DNA of 64,000 nucleotides from Zerene cesonia (Eukaryota; Arthropoda; Insecta; Lepidoptera; Pieridae): assembly GCF_012273895.1 (NCBI RefSeq), contig NC_052113.1:2222195-2286194 (forward strand). Reading direction: 5' to 3'. Shown here piece after piece: positions 61,320-64,000 of this stretch (positions are counted from its first letter, which is position 1; every line of letters starts with the position of its first letter). The translations under genes were made by a program, and so were the position numbers. A model generated the notes under the pieces. It did not search any database. It was not told where the DNA came from and worked only from the letters and a program-made list of their open reading frames with translations.

Positions 61320-61721
61320 GTAAAAGTGTTAATTAATTGTAACGTTTTACGATTGAAAGTTTACACAATCTACAAAAAAACAGAGTACCATAAAGTATTC
61401 TTAATGCTCACTATAACCTATATATACTAAAAATAATAAAAAAATATATTTGTATGGAAAGTATGAGTTTATGCCCACTGGATCGTTCCGTCAACGAGCA
61501 TAGAGAATAATTATATTATCGTGTTGCTTTCCGATCCTGAAACGTTCCTATCACGGTTATAGTTTGATACGTAGTAGTTAGTCTTTTATAATCATAAAGA
61601 ATATTATTAAAATAATTGTAATTGAGAAAATTATATTTCAAATATTCTGTGGCACGAGGATTTAAAAAAATATGGTTAGGTGATTAAGGCATGACTAAGA
61701 CGGTGTGGTTTTACACAAATA

Positions 61722-61761
61722 ACAGACATCTGTGGCTGCAACCAAACCGCAAGATGTCTGT
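61722..61761. repeat. Stem-loop with 10-bp perfect arms
   Basis: ACAGACATCT (61722-61731) and AGATGTCTGT (61752-61761) around a 20-nt loop. Shorter than a normal microRNA precursor. Confidence 0.5.
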
Positions 61762-64000
61762 GGGAAAGTAAATTTTGCAATTGAATAACCTCGTGCAGAT
61801 TGAGTTTTTACTTTTAGATCTATAAATAACTGACTTCGACTCGCGGTTTCACTTTGAGAATCCTGAAGCTTCATAAATATTCGTGGTGTATTGTTAATTG
61901 AGCTGTGTTTTGAATAAACACCATTGCCTGATTACCATAAAGCACAATACGTACGCCGATTATAACGCAAAAATTAATTTTTAGTCTATAAAATTATGAT
62001 AGCAGAAGCAATAAATTGTAGCGTAATCTCTGCCAATATCTAAGTTGGTTGGCCAAGATCGCTGTCAGTGAAGTCCTACTTTATTTCAATTTAAGTATGC
62101 TTTTTTAATTTTATGGTGTACTTTAGTAAAATTTTCATACATTAATTCTGTAGCAGCATGCTCCACAAAGATTTATCTTAAGACATCGTAAAAATTAACA
62201 TTTTATGATAACGGTAATTTTATCATGTTTTATGTGTTTTGTAATGAGTATTACGTAAAAGTAAAATAAAAAATGTTATTTAAAGTATTTTATTATAATG
62301 TTAATTGTCGTGTTTGTACCATTTCCTTACAAATAGCTACATAAACTACATACAAGTCTATAATTTAGTATCTAAATGTCGAAAGAAGAATTATAAGCGC
62401 AATAGTCTAGCGATGTTCCTCCCAATAATTCTACCAAGGTCTTCCCAATTACAAGCCTCAGTTGAACCGACTGAAATTCTAATCCAAATAACTCTTCAGG
62501 CTGCACGTTAACTCAAAATGAACTCTTAAGTCACGGGGACGTTTTAACACATGAATTAGTCTTCATTTGCGCCTTGCACCCTCCGCGAGCGGTGATAAAA
62601 TCCTTGAAACGCGGTAAGAGTACTTGATGTACCCTTGGGTACAAACGACTGCCCTGTCACCCCGCACTTGTGTATTGTAGGGCCCTTAGTTAATAGCCTA
62701 CGAAAACACTATACTTCATTTTGTTTGAGTCAAAAATAAAGGACCTTTTTAGTTGCGGGATGGGGTTGAACTCTTTGAGTTGTTTAGCGCAACACGGCAG
62801 CAGTATCAGACAAGGGAAGGTCCAGGGTGGGGTAGGGAAAACTGATTTTGATGATTCTATTTTTATTTGAAAGCTGGTGGATACCATTTAAAAATTTGGT
62901 ATAGTTCTGACAATTTGAAGTGTTTTTTTTTTTAATAATTTTATTTGCTGCTATTTGAATTTTGCTTAGCAATTCCTTCTTTCCTTTGTTTAACCGAATG
63001 AAAGGAGCAGAGTTCGAGAACATTTTTGTTTTTTAATTTTCCACATTATACCGAAAACTTTCTTATAAAACTTGGGAATATCCTGTCGTTAATATTCACA
63101 ATTTATTCCTGATCCATGGTAATTTGGGAAAAAATGTATTTTCCGCGAACTCCGCGTTGATATCTCCTCAAATAGAATCGTCAAAAGTTTGTGATGTGTT
63201 TGCGAAGTACTGATTACTTGTCAGAATTGCTTCTGCCTTTAAGCGTCCCTGTCACCTGAGCGCCTTATTGAGCTCTCAAAAGCGAAAACATTCGAAATCT
63301 TTGGTCACATCAGTTCGAAATGTCATACAGGGCTTTTATTTTCAAAGTACAGGGGCTGAAAGCATAATTGAGATTGATAATATAATAATACTGGGGGTTT
63401 TCAGCTTTCTCATACGCTTTAAATTTATGTAGTAGTACGAGTTTTCATTAGTTGTTCCTTATATTTTCTTTTCGTGTTTCTGATAATCAAAATAATAGAT
63501 ATCATAATACTGCTGCTGTTGTAAATCCACACTAACCATGAAAGAATAATATGAAATAGACAGAACACACTTGACGGTTTAGAAACAGGAACATTATAGT
63601 TTGAGATGTCGCTAAACTTTTTAAATTCGATTTCGAGAAAGCGTGTCTCGAGTGGAATGAACCTGTCCAATAGGAACTTGCTCCAACTTCTTGGGAGTAA
63701 TATTGAAGAAATTAAATTACGGATGTGACTGATGTGGTCTGGCCAATTTGAAATATTAGTGCTCTTGAGACGGCTTGCCTCTTTCCGCTTAATTATTTTA
63801 AAGTCTAGATGATTGCTACGGCGGGCTAGGAAGTCCTTTCCAATGACATTTTGTACAATGCACTTTTAAATTAAGAATTCAACTAGCAGTTCTTTTGAGA
63901 TTTTATTCCGATTTTAATAATAATACAATTTATGGCAAAACGGGCTAAAGAAATACGAAATTTTCGTATCTCTCAAACACAGTTAACCAAGATTCAGTTT
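61762..64000. other. Right flank: AT-rich DNA with a mixed block at 62550-63050
   Basis: Two overlapping minus-strand frames at 62690-62887 and 62784-63023, plus one at 63425-63670, lie in a stretch of more balanced composition (62550-62850). I read the minus strand for reverse-transcriptase or transposase motifs and found none, so decayed mobile DNA or a non-coding element is possible but unproven. The window ends without an exon that I can support. Confidence 0.35.

Noticed and set aside
61827..61860. CGACTCGCGGTTTCACTTTG resembles the antisense Helitron-like 3' hairpin
   Set aside because: Only about 12 bases match and no CTAG end or body follows; chance similarity cannot be excluded.
62690..63670. 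Overlapping minus frames suspected to be a decayed LINE
   Set aside because: Reading the minus strand gave no reverse-transcriptase, endonuclease or RNase H motif and frequent stops, so the evidence is too weak for a mobile-element call.
1..64000. CRISPR array, prophage, operon or bacterial gene cluster
   Set aside because: I saw no regularly spaced direct repeats, no dense coding and no ribosome-binding pattern; composition and repeats are those of an insect nuclear genome.

Overview
This window looks like AT-rich nuclear DNA from an insect, most probably a moth or butterfly (Lepidoptera). The evidence is the repeat content. There are short non-autonomous Helitron-like elements with TC starts and CTAG/CTGG ends inserted between A and T. 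There are also non-LTR retrotransposon tails of the kinds common in Lepidoptera: a GC-rich tail ending in poly(A), and an RTE-like tail ending in an AAT-type run. I saw no bacterial, phage, viral or CRISPR organisation. Family names come from memory of lepidopteran genomes, not from a search.

Coding content is almost nil. I can support two exon-like segments, both on the + strand: a partial exon at 17-117 and a GC-rich 207-base exon at 53367-53573. The first ends and the second begins on a codon boundary, so they could belong to one gene separated by about 53 kb of intron, but they could equally belong to two genes. I recognise neither protein. A candidate core promoter with a non-coding first exon lies at about 2972-3064. 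Nearly all long open reading frames are chance frames in AT-rich DNA, or are antisense to repeats.

Layout: 1-117 exon; 118-6500 mostly AT-rich intron-like DNA with GC-richer islands at 2880-3066, 3690-3840 and 5890-6180; 6864-7925 a cluster of mobile-element copies; 8000-16000 a series of islands with dense palindromes and homeodomain-, POU- and GATA-like words; 16196-21745 a repeat-rich block (RTE-like tail, Helitron-like copy, two retrotransposon tails, foldback, duplicated element start); 21746-53366 long AT-rich DNA with five Helitron-like copies and scattered regulatory-looking islands; 53367-53573 the exon; 56821-57894 a retrotransposon fragment running into a gap of exactly 1,000 N; 57895-64000 AT-rich DNA with a CRE palindrome, a foldback element and another Helitron-like copy.

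The window therefore reads as a very long intron or gene desert, such as often surrounds developmental regulators. The regulatory-island calls rest only on local composition and short motifs, and need cross-species alignment to confirm. The clearest structural observations are the Helitron-like families, including a copy that joins the 5' half of one family to the 3' end of another, an inverted pair 271 bp apart, and a gap nucleated in a repeat.
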